64,000 nucleotides of DNA from Lachnospiraceae bacterium (GCA_014799465.1 JAAVHZ010000006.1:62001-126000), one strand, 5' to 3'; counted from the first letter of the stretch, positions 17,016 through 27,497 are shown. Notes: generated from the sequence alone by a model not told the origin. Program-made: numbers and translations.

Positions 17016-19414
17016 TACCATTTGATTACAAACAACCAATTATTTATTTTCCCATAAGACATCACAGTCCTGCCTGTTCTTTTCATCTTATTAATGTAAT
17101 CAGGGAGTATCAGCCGGACTGTATTCTGGTGGAAGGACCCCAAAATGCCAACCGGTTGATTCCAGTGCTGACAGATGAAGATACAGTCCTGCCGGCAGCC
17201 TTTTATTATTTTTATAAAGATACGGATAAGCTGGTGAATGAAGAAGGAAATGATTATAAATGTTATTATCCTTTTTTGAATACATCACCTGAATACAATG
17301 CACTTATGGAGGCAAAAAAGAGGAATATTGAAAGCAGTTTTATTGATCTCCCTTATGGTGAGATTTTGCTCCATACAGCAGAAAATATGGGGATACGGAC
17401 AAAGAGGGAGATTGCCAATTATAATGATGACAGTTATCTGTCTGAAAATAAAATTTTCCATGCACTTTGTGAGAAAACAGGTCTCAGAAGTTTTGAGGAA
17501 TTTTGGGAAAAATTTTTTGAGATAGATGCTTTGTACATAAGCACGGAAGAATTTGCTGCAAGAATGATGTCCTACTGTTATCTGGCACGTCAAAATACAC
17601 CAAAGGAGAGGATGCAGAAAGATGGCTGTCTGATACGGGAGCAGTATATGGCTTTTCATATTAGAGAGGCATCCGAGAAATATAAACGTATCCTTGTAGT
17701 AACAGGTGGATTCCATACACCGGGACTGTATGAACTGCTTGAGCAAAGAAAAAAGATACCTAAGATAAAACTACATAATTTTAGTGAAGCAATACAGAAT
17801 GTTTATCCTATGAGTTATTCTCTTGAGGCAGCAGATGCACTGAATGGTTATGCAGCAGGAATGCAGAACCCCGGCTTTTATGAAATGGTCTGGCAGGAAA
17901 TGAAAAACAAAAGTCCACTAAAAGAAGGAGTCTCCGGTATTTATTCTGATGCTGTTCTTGATATTCTTTTAAAAACTGCAAAAGCCGGAAATAAGGAAAA
18001 TGTTCTGATTACAATGTCAGATATATCATCAGCAGTTACGATGTATGAGGGGCTCTCCCTCCTACGTGATAAAAAAGCACCGGGACTTTATGAACTTTAT
18101 GACTGTGTGCAGGGTTGTTTTGTAAAAGGGGAACTGAATGCAGCAAGTGACATTCCGCTTCGAATCCTTGGAAAAATTGCAACAGGTTCTAAAATAGGAA
18201 AACTGTGTGCAGATGCTCCGAAAACCCCCCTATTGATAAATTTTGAAGAATTATGTGTAAAATACAAACTAAAAAGAAATACAATTCTTGAACAGAAAAT
18301 AGAATTGGATATTTTTTCTAAACCTCACCATTTGGAAATCAGCCGTTTTTTTTATCAAATGGATTTTCTTGATGCCAATTTTGCAAAACGTATAAAGGGA
18401 GCAGACATTATACAAAACACAGACCGCAGCCGTATTCGTGAAGTATGGTCTTACAGCTATAGTATTAAAACTGATTCAGCCCTTATAGATGCCAGTGTAT
18501 ACGGTGGAACAATCAAAGAGGCATGTCAGGTTCTTTCCTTTAAAAATTTGAAAAATACACAAAAATGCGGTGAAGCTGCAAAGCTTTATGTGCAATGCTT
18601 TCTGATGGGGATTGATGTTTCAGAAGAAGCTGTCCGGAAAATAGAAGATATCATTATAAAAGATGGAGATTTCTTTTCTATCAGTAAAGGGATTTATTAT
18701 TTTGATATGTTAGATTCCCTAAAAACGCTGTACCATATAGAGAACATAACAGCGGAATATTTTTTGAATAAATGTTTTCAGAAAATCATCATTATGCTTC
18801 CGTCTATGATTCATGTCAATGCAGAACATTCACAAGAATGTATAAAAATCTGTAAAATGCTTTACCATCTGGCTTCTAAAAATAAGACGAACATAGAATA
18901 TGAACCGCTTTTTGAGGCATTTCAGACCATGATTCTGGCAAAGGATCCTGAACCGGCACTTTATGGAGCTATACTTGGGCTGCTTTATGGTAAGGATACT
19001 TTATACAGGACAGAAATTAGTGGTGCATTAAACGGATATTTGTCGGGAAGCGAAGAAATGTATAGTCAGGGAGCTGTATTTTTAAGGGGGCTTTTCTCTA
19101 CGGCAAGGGATATTGTGCTTGTGGGAGATGAATTTATTAAGATGATTAACCGCCTGATAAAGGCATTTTCTATGGAGAATTTTATGGAAATACTTCCGGA
19201 ATTAAGGCTGGCATTTAGTTACTTTCTGCCATCAGAGATAGACAGTATTGCAGAGAAAGCAGCAGCACTCTATGATAAGAAGGCAGAAGATGTCAAAGAA
19301 AATTTGGAATTGTATAAAGATTTGTATACAAATGGGTTACAGTTAGAGAAAGAGATTTGTGCAGAAATTAGGGAAGACGGCTTTGGAGGTAAATTAGATG
19401 GACAAGTTTCATGA
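16976..19414 (+). CDS. DUF5682 protein, YehM-like
   Basis: 812 residues. The N-terminus carries the DUF5682 hallmark PIRHHSPACSFHL (residues 26-38), then DCILVEGPQN, SSFIDLPYGE and, further on, ILVVTGGFHTPGLYELL. This His/Glu/Asp layout recalls the EreA/TIKI/ChaN-like fold, suggesting a hydrolase-type N-terminal domain; this is inference. The C-terminal two thirds are helical without a recognisable motif. Cytoplasmic: no signal or membrane helix. It starts inside the MoxR gene and ends 17 bp inside the VWA gene, so the three are translationally coupled. Confidence 0.85.
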   Translation: MERILQNKEIFKIIPFDYKQPIIYFPIRHHSPACSFHLINVIREYQPDCILVEGPQNANRLIPVLTDEDTVLPAAFYYFYKDTDKLVNEEGNDYKCYYPFLNTSPEYNALMEAKKRNIESSFIDLPYGEILLHTAENMGIRTKREIANYNDDSYLSENKIFHALCEKTGLRSFEEFWEKFFEIDALYISTEEFAARMMSYCYLARQNTPKERMQKDGCLIREQYMAFHIREASEKYKRILVVTGGFHTPGLYELLEQRKKIPKIKLHNFSEAIQNVYPMSYSLEAADALNGYAAGMQNPGFYEMVWQEMKNKSPLKEGVSGIYSDAVLDILLKTAKAGNKENVLITMSDISSAVTMYEGLSLLRDKKAPGLYELYDCVQGCFVKGELNAASDIPLRILGKIATGSKIGKLCADAPKTPLLINFEELCVKYKLKRNTILEQKIELDIFSKPHHLEISRFFYQMDFLDANFAKRIKGADIIQNTDRSRIREVWSYSYSIKTDSALIDASVYGGTIKEACQVLSFKNLKNTQKCGEAAKLYVQCFLMGIDVSEEAVRKIEDIIIKDGDFFSISKGIYYFDMLDSLKTLYHIENITAEYFLNKCFQKIIIMLPSMIHVNAEHSQECIKICKMLYHLASKNKTNIEYEPLFEAFQTMILAKDPEPALYGAILGLLYGKDTLYRTEISGALNGYLSGSEEMYSQGAVFLRGLFSTARDIVLVGDEFIKMINRLIKAFSMENFMEILPELRLAFSYFLPSEIDSIAEKAAALYDKKAEDVKENLELYKDLYTNGLQLEKEICAEIREDGFGGKLDGQVS

Positions 19415-20531
19415 AGAACAGGAAAATTTGAATAAATGGCGGCTGATACTTGGAAAAAATTCTGAAAATCATATTGATTTTACCGGTAGTTATTCTGACA
19501 ATATTACTTATGAAACGATTGAGGAAACATTGGATTATCTTTATGGGATGGAATATGGAGAGAAACTGATGCGTCAGGGCGGACAGGAAGCACCTCAGTT
19601 ATATGTAGCAAAGTGGATTAACCGTGTGAGGGGGATATTTCCAAAGAAAACAGTGGAAGTATTGGAAAAACAGGCATTGGAACATTTTCAGCTTACCCAG
19701 CTGCTTACAGATAAAAAAGTATTAGAAAAAATGGAACCTAATATGGATTTGTTGAAAACAATTTTACAGTTTAAGCATCTTATGAAAAATGATGTTATCA
19801 TAGAAGCAAAGAAAATTATCCAAAAAATAGTAGAGGAATTAACCCAAAAGATTCAGGCAGATATCCGCAAATCCCTTCTTGGAAAATTGAACCGGCAAAT
19901 GCCTTCACATGTAAAATCAATGCGTAACCTTGATATAAAACGTACCATACAAAGAAATCTAAAACACTATGATATAGAGAACCAGAGGATTGTTTTGAAA
20001 GATATATATTTTAACAGCCGTATCAAGCGCTTTAATAAATGGAATATAATTATTGCAGTAGATGAAAGTGGCTCTATGGTAGATTCTGTGATTTATAGTG
20101 CAGTAATGGCAGGAATCTTTGCAAAACTTCCTATGATTGATACAAAACTGGTTATTTTTGATACACAAATTGTAGACTTAAGCGGATATGTGGACGAGCC
20201 TGTAGAAGTGCTTATGGGAATGCAGCTTGGAGGGGGAACTGATATAGGAGGAGCACTTACATATTGTGAAAGCCTTTGTAGTAATCCCCATGAAACCATA
20301 TTTGTTGTAGTTACAGATCTTTATGAAGGAGGAAGTATAAAAAAGCTTTTGCATACTTGTGCGGATATCATTGGCAGTGGCAGTAAAATGATATTTTTAA
20401 CTGCATTGGACAGAGAGGCAAATCCGGTATATGATAAAAATATAGGTCAGAAACTTGCTGATATGGGTGCATTTGTGGGGGCTATGACACCGGAACAGTT
20501 AGGTGATTATATTGGAAAAATGATAAGTTAG
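19398..20531 (+). CDS. VWA-domain protein, YehP/CoxE-like
   Basis: 377 residues. A helical N-terminal region (1-215) is followed by a von Willebrand A domain with a complete MIDAS metal site: DESGS at 222-226, Thr281 in GGGTDIGGAL, and Asp307 in VVTDLYEGG. It is the expected partner of the MoxR ATPase encoded two genes upstream. GGAGG precedes the ATG, which lies inside the end of the DUF5682 gene. No signal peptide, so it acts in the cytoplasm. Confidence 0.9.
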   Translation: MDKFHEEQENLNKWRLILGKNSENHIDFTGSYSDNITYETIEETLDYLYGMEYGEKLMRQGGQEAPQLYVAKWINRVRGIFPKKTVEVLEKQALEHFQLTQLLTDKKVLEKMEPNMDLLKTILQFKHLMKNDVIIEAKKIIQKIVEELTQKIQADIRKSLLGKLNRQMPSHVKSMRNLDIKRTIQRNLKHYDIENQRIVLKDIYFNSRIKRFNKWNIIIAVDESGSMVDSVIYSAVMAGIFAKLPMIDTKLVIFDTQIVDLSGYVDEPVEVLMGMQLGGGTDIGGALTYCESLCSNPHETIFVVVTDLYEGGSIKKLLHTCADIIGSGSKMIFLTALDREANPVYDKNIGQKLADMGAFVGAMTPEQLGDYIGKMIS

Positions 20532-20558
20532 TGGAATTGAAATCAGAAAGGAAAGAAA

Positions 20559-22559
20559 ATGGAAGAATTAACAAATGCACTAAATAATGCAGATGATGAT
20601 TATCTGATTGGCTTAAGTAATAAAGGAACCGTAAAAAGAGCATATAAAGATCTTGAGCAATTAGAGCTTTCCGTCCAATATACAGAGCATACTGCGGAAG
20701 TTTCCATTTCAGGGGAAAACTGTACTATTGTATCACCTCTTGGAGATAGTAAATGTACCTGTCAGTCAAGGAGTATATGCCGCCATAGGATAGCTGCAAT
20801 GATATGGCTGAAAAAGGAGGGTGGAGAATCAGATGCCAAGAGAGAATTAAGTGAAGAATTTGTGGATGAATTGTCTGCCTTTCCATTACCCAAAATACAA
20901 AAAGCAATGAAAAAACGGTATTATACATCTTTTATACAAAATATGGAGCAGGGAGTCATTCCTGAAATAGAAGAAACCTCTATTCTTTCTGTGAATTTGC
21001 CCAATGAGGATATCAATGTGCGGCTGGTTTTTCCTCTTGATTATTCCACATGCAGCTGCCACAGCAAAGAGTTGTGCAAACATAAAGCAGCAGCAATCCT
21101 GGCATGGCAGATAAAGCAGAAGATTTATTCTTTGGATCAGATAAAAATAAATGAGGAAACTATGATTCACTTGGATGTTTCCCATATACATCAAACTGCC
21201 CAAATTGTAAAAGACTTTCTTACAGATATTTGGTCAAACGGGCTGGTAAGAACTTCTGATGATATATCAGAACGTGCAGCAGATATAGCAGTAATGTGCC
21301 ATAATGCAAATCTTGCAAATTCTGAGAAACTGATGCGGGAAATGGGAAACAGGTTAGATGAATATGTAAAGCATTCTTCAGCATTTTATATAGACAGACT
21401 GGTTTCCATTATGATGGAGAATATGGTTCTTATAAACAAGATATTGAAAACCAGAGAGGAAAAAGAACTTTATGGGTATGCAGGAGAATTTAAAAGCACT
21501 TATGTTGTAAGCAGTACTCTTGAATTAATTCCGGTTGCACAAAGAAAGTTTTCATCAATGGCAGGTTATGAAGGAGAAATATATTATTTTTTCAATAAGA
21601 ATAATAAAGAGTCTGTTAACACAAAAGAAAACACTTTTCTTACTTATTCCAGTATAAGACCAAGATTTTATGAGGGTGGAAAACGCCTCAGGATTTATAA
21701 TGCACCATGGGGATTTAAGGGGAACATGGATGAAATTATGGAATCGGAAATTTGTTTAAAAAATCCCAAATTGTCAAAAGGAAAAATTTCATCCTCAAAG
21801 GATACAGTAGTCGAAGTATTAAAAAAGGCAGATCTTAATCAGAATATTGTGCATGAAGTGATTTATACAGACTTTAAAAAGATGATAAAAGAAGTTTTTA
21901 AGAGTGCTTCTTATGCAGATTTCGAGAGTGAGAGACTGGTTATGATTTCTCCAAAAAAATGTATCAGTTCAAAATCAGACGAAATTACACAATCCCATAA
22001 TATTGTTGTCGAAGATTATATGGGACAACGTATTATAATCAGGGCAAAATACAGCAGTGATAATAAAGAATTTTTTGCACAACTCCAGAAGATAGGAGAT
22101 TTGATGAAGGATAATACAGAGCAGGGTTATGTGATTTTTGCAAATATATATATAGAAAAAGGGCATTGTTATCTTTATCCTATTGCAGTTTTTGACAATA
22201 TCGAAGTGCCACAGCCATTAGAAGAAAACATTAGCAATAATGTACCTAAATGGGGATTTTTTTCTGAATTATTTCATGAAATACAAAAATTACTATATGA
22301 TATGGCTCAATGTGGCATCAATTCGTTTGATTTTTATGATAAGATAAAGGAAGATGCATTAGAATGCCGGAAAGGAGGACTTCTGGTTCTTAGTGATATG
22401 CTGACACAACTGTATGAATTATTAGAAGCACAAAACCATACATATAACAATGAGAGTGGAGAAATTGTTTCGGTTCTTTCTAATATTTATCAGTACCTTT
22501 CTGTAGGTATACAAAAAACAGAAGTGGAGCAGGCGGTGTATCATTTGTATGACGTATAA
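20559..22559 (+). CDS. double SWIM zinc-finger protein, YehQ-like
   Basis: 666 residues. Two SWIM motifs of the form CxCx5CxH are visible: Cys66, Cys68, Cys74, His76 and Cys165, Cys167, Cys173, His175. SWIM fingers bind zinc and mediate nucleic-acid or protein contacts. The rest is mainly helical with no other named domain. It follows the VWA gene after 27 bp with a GAAAGGAAAG site. E. coli YehQ, also a SWIM protein, sits at the same place in its operon. Two SWIM copies in one chain suggest an internal N-terminal duplication. Confidence 0.88.
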   Translation: MEELTNALNNADDDYLIGLSNKGTVKRAYKDLEQLELSVQYTEHTAEVSISGENCTIVSPLGDSKCTCQSRSICRHRIAAMIWLKKEGGESDAKRELSEEFVDELSAFPLPKIQKAMKKRYYTSFIQNMEQGVIPEIEETSILSVNLPNEDINVRLVFPLDYSTCSCHSKELCKHKAAAILAWQIKQKIYSLDQIKINEETMIHLDVSHIHQTAQIVKDFLTDIWSNGLVRTSDDISERAADIAVMCHNANLANSEKLMREMGNRLDEYVKHSSAFYIDRLVSIMMENMVLINKILKTREEKELYGYAGEFKSTYVVSSTLELIPVAQRKFSSMAGYEGEIYYFFNKNNKESVNTKENTFLTYSSIRPRFYEGGKRLRIYNAPWGFKGNMDEIMESEICLKNPKLSKGKISSSKDTVVEVLKKADLNQNIVHEVIYTDFKKMIKEVFKSASYADFESERLVMISPKKCISSKSDEITQSHNIVVEDYMGQRIIIRAKYSSDNKEFFAQLQKIGDLMKDNTEQGYVIFANIYIEKGHCYLYPIAVFDNIEVPQPLEENISNNVPKWGFFSELFHEIQKLLYDMAQCGINSFDFYDKIKEDALECRKGGLLVLSDMLTQLYELLEAQNHTYNNESGEIVSVLSNIYQYLSVGIQKTEVEQAVYHLYDV

Positions 22560-22607
22560 TGAGAAAGTTAAATTATATTTTATTTGTGACACAAAAGGAG
22601 AGCGGTT

Positions 22608-25600
22608 ATGGAGAATTTATTAAACAATCAATTATCAGATTCAAAGCAAATGGAAATTTTTAATATTTTGGATAGGGTAAAAATTTCAGATAAAAATAGG
22701 GAAGTTGCAGTGGAATTTTTTGATATTTCGAAAGAAATGAATTTAGAATTATTAGAGAAGGTGTCGTTTCAGTTATTAACTGGGACAGGAGATTGGGGAG
22801 CAGAGAAAAAATCAAGGACATTGATAGAGCATTCAAATGAAGAAGATAAGGAATATGTAAACAGGTATATCTTATTTTTGGATGCCGTTGGTCTTCATAC
22901 AGTTGGAGATATGTTTGTATATGGCATGTTAAACATATTTGAAAAGAATAAAAATGATGTGAATATACAAAAAGTAACACATGCACTTTCATTAAAATAC
23001 AGTCCCGAAACAGTGCAGTCGAAGATGGCAGCATTGTTAATAGGTCCAACGGATACACGGCATTATTTGAATGATAAGGGATATTATCCAAAAGTACTGC
23101 AGGATATGGCAGAAAAAAATCCAATAATTTTAATTCGTGCAGCAAAAGATTGCTGTCAGGAAGAATACATAGAAGATAAGATGAAATTATATTTACTTGC
23201 ATTAGTGAATATAGAACAATTAGAAACATATAATGGGGAAGATATGGAAGATATCAAATCCGGCATAGAGTTTGTTAAAGATCAGGCAGTAAATTTCCCA
23301 TTAACGAATATGGAAGCATTTTACAATATTATGTCAGTCAGTTTTGTGGTTATCCGTTATGATAAAAAAATCAAAGAAATTATCAAAAAGAGAATTGAAA
23401 ATAAAGAACAGAAGTTTTTAACAGCAGTTTTAGAAAATGTTCCAAAACAATATGTGGCAGATCACATGGATATACTTTCTGAAATAATTGGAATCGAAAA
23501 ATCACCCAATACTGTCTGTGATTGTATCAAAACCGTATTAAGTGAATTTGAATTAGAAAGATACAATACCTCTCCTGATAAACAGCATATATTTTTAGCT
23601 TATATTGCAAAAAAATATCCAGAGGAGTTTATTAAAACAATGAACTCTGCAGAAAAGATAGGTCGGAAAAAATCTTCAGGCAAAGTATGTATTTACAACT
23701 ATTATGAAAGAATGTATGAAATACTTGAACAGGCAAATCCGAATAGTATAAAAGACTACCATATTGAATTTGAGGCAGATGTATTAAGATATGCAGCCGA
23801 AAGTGAAAAAATTCATACAAGAAAATATAAAGAAGAAGTCTTTCGGTTTCTTTGCGGAGAAGACAATATTTTTAATACAGATGAGGATTATGAGAAATTA
23901 AAAGAAGATTTTAAAACATATTATATAAATAATACATATATTGTAGATGCCTGTATAAGGTGTAATGACAAGTTTAAAAAACGTTATTATGCATTAAAGG
24001 CGGTACAGTTACCTCATTATTGTGCATATGATATGCCTAAGGATGAGAAGATTTCAGATATGCTTATTTCTGAAAAGATACCGATAGCAACACGTTTTAG
24101 GGTTTATGAAGAGTTTTATAATGCTTATTATGATGAAAGCAAGGATAATTTTGAAAATGAGATTGTAGAAAAAATGCTTTTCAATAAAGAAAGTTGGGGT
24201 GGAGAGTATGAAAAATGTTGCTTAAAAGGTGGAGTATTTACAAAAAAAGTATACCTGCGTTATCTGGAAGGCATTAATGATAGTGATAAGTGCAAAGACA
24301 CAATTCTTGCCATGAGTTTTGACTCGTCAAAGGAAATCAGAAAACTTGTAGTGGAAATTGTATCAAAACATAAGGAATATGAGGAAGATGTACTCAAATT
24401 GCTGAAGGCGAAGAAACAAGCCGTAAGGGAAGTTGCGGTTGATATCATTGCTATATGGGGAGCGGGAAGTTATACGGATATTCTTCTTAAGGCACAGGAA
24501 AATGAAAAGAGTGTAAAACTTGCGGAAAAAATCAGTGGCATTGTGTATTCAGCAGGCATCAGCACAGAAAAGGAAAACGATGAAATTTCTCCGCTTCAGA
24601 TAGTAGAAAATCTGCATAAAGGCGGCAGGAACAAAAAAATTCTCTGGCTTTATGAAGCACCAAACAGGGCAGTTCATTTTAAGAATGGAAAGGAAGCAGA
24701 TGAGAAATATATGCAGGCACTGCTTCTCTGTTATGCTAATATGACTACGTTGGGAATGAATCAAAGTGCCATACTGCTTACTAAAGAATTAAATGAGGAA
24801 GAATTGAACCAATATAGTTTAGGTATTTTTACAAAATGGAAAGAAGCAGGAGCAGAAGCAAAGAAGAAATGGGTGCTATATTTTACATCCATTCATGGCG
24901 GACGCAATATGATAGAAGTTTTATTGCATTGTATCAAAGAATGGGCAGAGAATTCCAGAGGTGCTATTGCTGCGGAAGCAGTTAGGGCACTTGCACTGAA
25001 TGGAAGCTCAGAAGCACTGATGCATGTGGATAATATGGCACATAAATTTAAACACAAACAGGTAAAGGGTGCTGCGATAGAGGCATTGGATAACGCCGCA
25101 GAAGAATTTGGCATTACAACAGAAGAACTTGCTGACCGGATTGTACCTGACCTTGGATTTAATGAAACTATGGAACGCATTTTTGATTATGGAGCAAGAA
25201 AATTTAAAGTGTATCTTAGCCCTTCATTAGAACTTGAGATTTTTGATGAAGACAATAAAAAACGAAAAACAATGCCTGCACCATCAAAGAAGGATGATGA
25301 GGAAACCGCAAAGCAGTCGAATGCAGAATTTAAACAATTGAAAAAACAACTCAAAAGTGTGACTTCCATTCAAAAGTTAAGATTAGAATCCTCACTTTTG
25401 GCTGACCGGAGATGGACAATGGAAGCATGGCAGAATCTGTTTGTAAAAAATCCCGTGATGCATAGTTTTGCAATCGGGCTAATCTGGGCGGTTTATGAGG
25501 GGGACAAGTTAGTACAGACGTTCCGTTATATGGAGGATGGTTCTTTTAATACGTCAGAAGAAGAGGAATACACACTTTCTGAAAATACAATAATTGGATT

Positions 25601-26141
25601 AGTACACCCAATTGATTTAAGCAATGAGGAACTCTTGGCATGGAAAGAGCAGTTAGAAGATTATGAAATTATTCAGCCAATAAAACAGTTAGAAAGAAAT
25701 GTTTATTCCATTCAGGAAGAAGAAGTAGGAAAGTTTGACCTAAACCGTTTTCATGGCAGAACAATAAGCGGTATGGCATTACTTGGAAGGCTAGAAAAAC
25801 TGGGCTGGTATAAAGGTTCTATTCAGGATGCAGGTTGGTATGATACATTTTACAGGGAAGATGTGGTAAGGCGTATCAAAAAAGATGATGGCACAGTACA
25901 ACTTATAGGAAATGCCGCAGAACTTCATTTTTCCGGCATGGGGGTAGGTTATTATGATGATGAAGAAGTAACAGTAGAAAATATCAGATTCTATACACCG
26001 GGTACGATTAAACGGGGCAGTTATGAATATGATGAAGCAGATGATAATAAGGCAATGAAATTAGAACAGGTGAATCCACGTTATCTTAGTGAGATTATCA
26101 ATCAGTTGGAAATGATACTGAAAGAGACAAAAATCAATTAA
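22608..26141 (+). CDS. DUF4132 / HEAT-repeat protein, YehI/MolR-like
   Basis: 1177 residues. The middle (about 560-860) shows helical HEAT-like pairs (IRKLVVEIVSKHKEYEEDVL, AVREVAVDIIAIWGAGS, AIAAEAVRALALNGSSEALM). The C-terminal quarter (about 925-1100) is the DUF4132 domain (RRWTMEAWQNLFVKNPVMHS, then LIWAVYEG and VHPIDLSNEELLAW). E. coli YehI and MolR share this domain and neighbour yehL-yehQ. An early link of MolR with molybdate was not upheld as far as I know. AAAGGAG precedes the ATG; the gap to the SWIM gene is 48 bp. Likely scaffold of the putative complex. Confidence 0.87.
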   Translation: MENLLNNQLSDSKQMEIFNILDRVKISDKNREVAVEFFDISKEMNLELLEKVSFQLLTGTGDWGAEKKSRTLIEHSNEEDKEYVNRYILFLDAVGLHTVGDMFVYGMLNIFEKNKNDVNIQKVTHALSLKYSPETVQSKMAALLIGPTDTRHYLNDKGYYPKVLQDMAEKNPIILIRAAKDCCQEEYIEDKMKLYLLALVNIEQLETYNGEDMEDIKSGIEFVKDQAVNFPLTNMEAFYNIMSVSFVVIRYDKKIKEIIKKRIENKEQKFLTAVLENVPKQYVADHMDILSEIIGIEKSPNTVCDCIKTVLSEFELERYNTSPDKQHIFLAYIAKKYPEEFIKTMNSAEKIGRKKSSGKVCIYNYYERMYEILEQANPNSIKDYHIEFEADVLRYAAESEKIHTRKYKEEVFRFLCGEDNIFNTDEDYEKLKEDFKTYYINNTYIVDACIRCNDKFKKRYYALKAVQLPHYCAYDMPKDEKISDMLISEKIPIATRFRVYEEFYNAYYDESKDNFENEIVEKMLFNKESWGGEYEKCCLKGGVFTKKVYLRYLEGINDSDKCKDTILAMSFDSSKEIRKLVVEIVSKHKEYEEDVLKLLKAKKQAVREVAVDIIAIWGAGSYTDILLKAQENEKSVKLAEKISGIVYSAGISTEKENDEISPLQIVENLHKGGRNKKILWLYEAPNRAVHFKNGKEADEKYMQALLLCYANMTTLGMNQSAILLTKELNEEELNQYSLGIFTKWKEAGAEAKKKWVLYFTSIHGGRNMIEVLLHCIKEWAENSRGAIAAEAVRALALNGSSEALMHVDNMAHKFKHKQVKGAAIEALDNAAEEFGITTEELADRIVPDLGFNETMERIFDYGARKFKVYLSPSLELEIFDEDNKKRKTMPAPSKKDDEETAKQSNAEFKQLKKQLKSVTSIQKLRLESSLLADRRWTMEAWQNLFVKNPVMHSFAIGLIWAVYEGDKLVQTFRYMEDGSFNTSEEEEYTLSENTIIGLVHPIDLSNEELLAWKEQLEDYEIIQPIKQLERNVYSIQEEEVGKFDLNRFHGRTISGMALLGRLEKLGWYKGSIQDAGWYDTFYREDVVRRIKKDDGTVQLIGNAAELHFSGMGVGYYDDEEVTVENIRFYTPGTIKRGSYEYDEADDNKAMKLEQVNPRYLSEIINQLEMILKETKIN

Positions 26142-26199
26142 GTGAGTTAGATTTTATTAAGTCAATTTGAAATGAGGATTAAAAAGGAGGAACGGTTTT

Positions 26200-26652
26200 A
26201 TGATTAATTGGTTACACAGGGAAGAGGGATTTTGTGAAGGAAGTTTCAAAAGTAATTTTTTTCGTGATGATGAAAATGGTGATGTGCTGAGTATTGGCGT
26301 TCAAAGTCCTGATTTGATTGAATGTGCTGAAAAATGCGTTGATGCATTTAATAATCTTACAGAGTCCGAGATAAGTGAAATCTGTAGAGAAATCATAAAT
26401 TGTGTAAAAATTGACGATATAGATGAAGAATTAGAATTGCCTGAACTTGAAAATGCTCTTGATATTTTAAATTACTGTTGGTTTACAACATTATATGTTA
26501 ATATGACCGGTAAGGAAGATGAAATAGCCTATGTTGTTGAGGGCGAAGGTGATTGGGGCGATGTAATTGGTTTTGTTGTAAAAAATGATAAAGTAATTTA
26601 TGTTGGCACTGATTATCTTGATTACATGAAGGACGGAGAGCAAAATTCCTGA
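26200..26652 (+). CDS. small acidic hypothetical protein
   Basis: 150 residues, strongly acidic, no membrane helix. N-terminus INWLHREEGFCEGSFKSNFF, then an acidic helix and a beta-rich end (IAYVVEGEGDWGDVIGFVVK). Its make-up recalls small DUF6985-type proteins of gut Firmicutes, but I cannot assign it firmly. It follows the DUF4132 gene by 58 bp with a perfect AAGGAGG site, so it may be the last gene of the operon. Confidence 0.7.
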   Translation: MINWLHREEGFCEGSFKSNFFRDDENGDVLSIGVQSPDLIECAEKCVDAFNNLTESEISEICREIINCVKIDDIDEELELPELENALDILNYCWFTTLYVNMTGKEDEIAYVVEGEGDWGDVIGFVVKNDKVIYVGTDYLDYMKDGEQNS

Positions 26653-26748
26653 TTATTGAACAAAGAAGCAAATAAAATCATTAGAGAGCCAGACGCAGAA
26701 CTGATGAATTATGGTGATATTTGAGATACATTAGAATGGAGATTTTTT

Positions 26749-27459
26749 ATGGCAATATGGAATCCGTGGCGAGGCTGTCACAAACACAGTGAGGGGTGTA
26801 AATACTGCTATATTCATAAAGGCGATTATAAGCGTGGAATTGATACAAACAATATTGTAAAGACGGATAAATTCTACGCCCCTGTCGTTAAAAACAAGTC
26901 GGGAGCATACAAGATGAAATCGGGACAATTCGTGTATCTCTGTTTTTCCACAGATTTTCTGATTGAGGATGCTGATGATTGGCGTGAGGAATGTTGGAGC
27001 ATGATACGGGAGCGTTCTGATCTGCACTTTTTATTTCTTACAAAGCGGATTGAGCGTTTTATGGATTGTATTCCGAAAGATTGGAACGACGGGTATGATA
27101 ATGTAACTGTCGGTTGTACAGTTGAAAATCAAGACAGGGCAGATTATAGGCTTTCCATTTTTAAGGAGCTTCCTATCAGGCATAAAAATATTATTTGCCA
27201 GCCTTTGATAGAGAGCATAGACCTGTCAGCCTATTTGGATAATATCGAGTTGGTTGTGGTTGGCGGTGAATCGGATAAAAATGCCAGACCTCTTGATTAT
27301 GAATGGGTACTTGCCATACGGGAGCAATGTATTTCCCGTAATGTGCATTTTGAGTTTCGGCAATGCGGAACGCACTTTGTTAAAGATGGAAAAACCTATA
27401 CCTTAAATGTCCGTGATCTATGCAGTCAGGCAAGAAAAGCTGATATTAATTTTTTATAA
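26749..27459 (+). CDS. DUF5131 (phage Gp37/Gp68-like) radical-SAM-type protein
   Basis: 236 residues. The N-terminal WNPWRGCHKHSEGCKYCYIH is the DUF5131 signature with three cysteines (GC, then CxxC) typical of a 4Fe-4S cluster bound as in radical SAM enzymes. LFLTKRIERF, VTVGCTVENQ and a C-terminal WVLAIREQCISRNVHFEFRQ complete the family pattern. Homologues occur in phages and in mobile or defence contexts; the reaction is unknown. A 96-bp gap separates it from the previous gene. Confidence 0.85.
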   Translation: MAIWNPWRGCHKHSEGCKYCYIHKGDYKRGIDTNNIVKTDKFYAPVVKNKSGAYKMKSGQFVYLCFSTDFLIEDADDWREECWSMIRERSDLHFLFLTKRIERFMDCIPKDWNDGYDNVTVGCTVENQDRADYRLSIFKELPIRHKNIICQPLIESIDLSAYLDNIELVVVGGESDKNARPLDYEWVLAIREQCISRNVHFEFRQCGTHFVKDGKTYTLNVRDLCSQARKADINFL

Positions 27460-27497
27460 TAGAATTTGATAATTTCGAGATTTGTGAAAGGAGCAGT

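Noticed and set aside
15888-26141. Calling the MoxR-VWA operon a proven anti-phage system
   Set aside because: The domains recur in conflict and in housekeeping settings; nothing in the sequence shows a toxic effector or nuclease in the operon.
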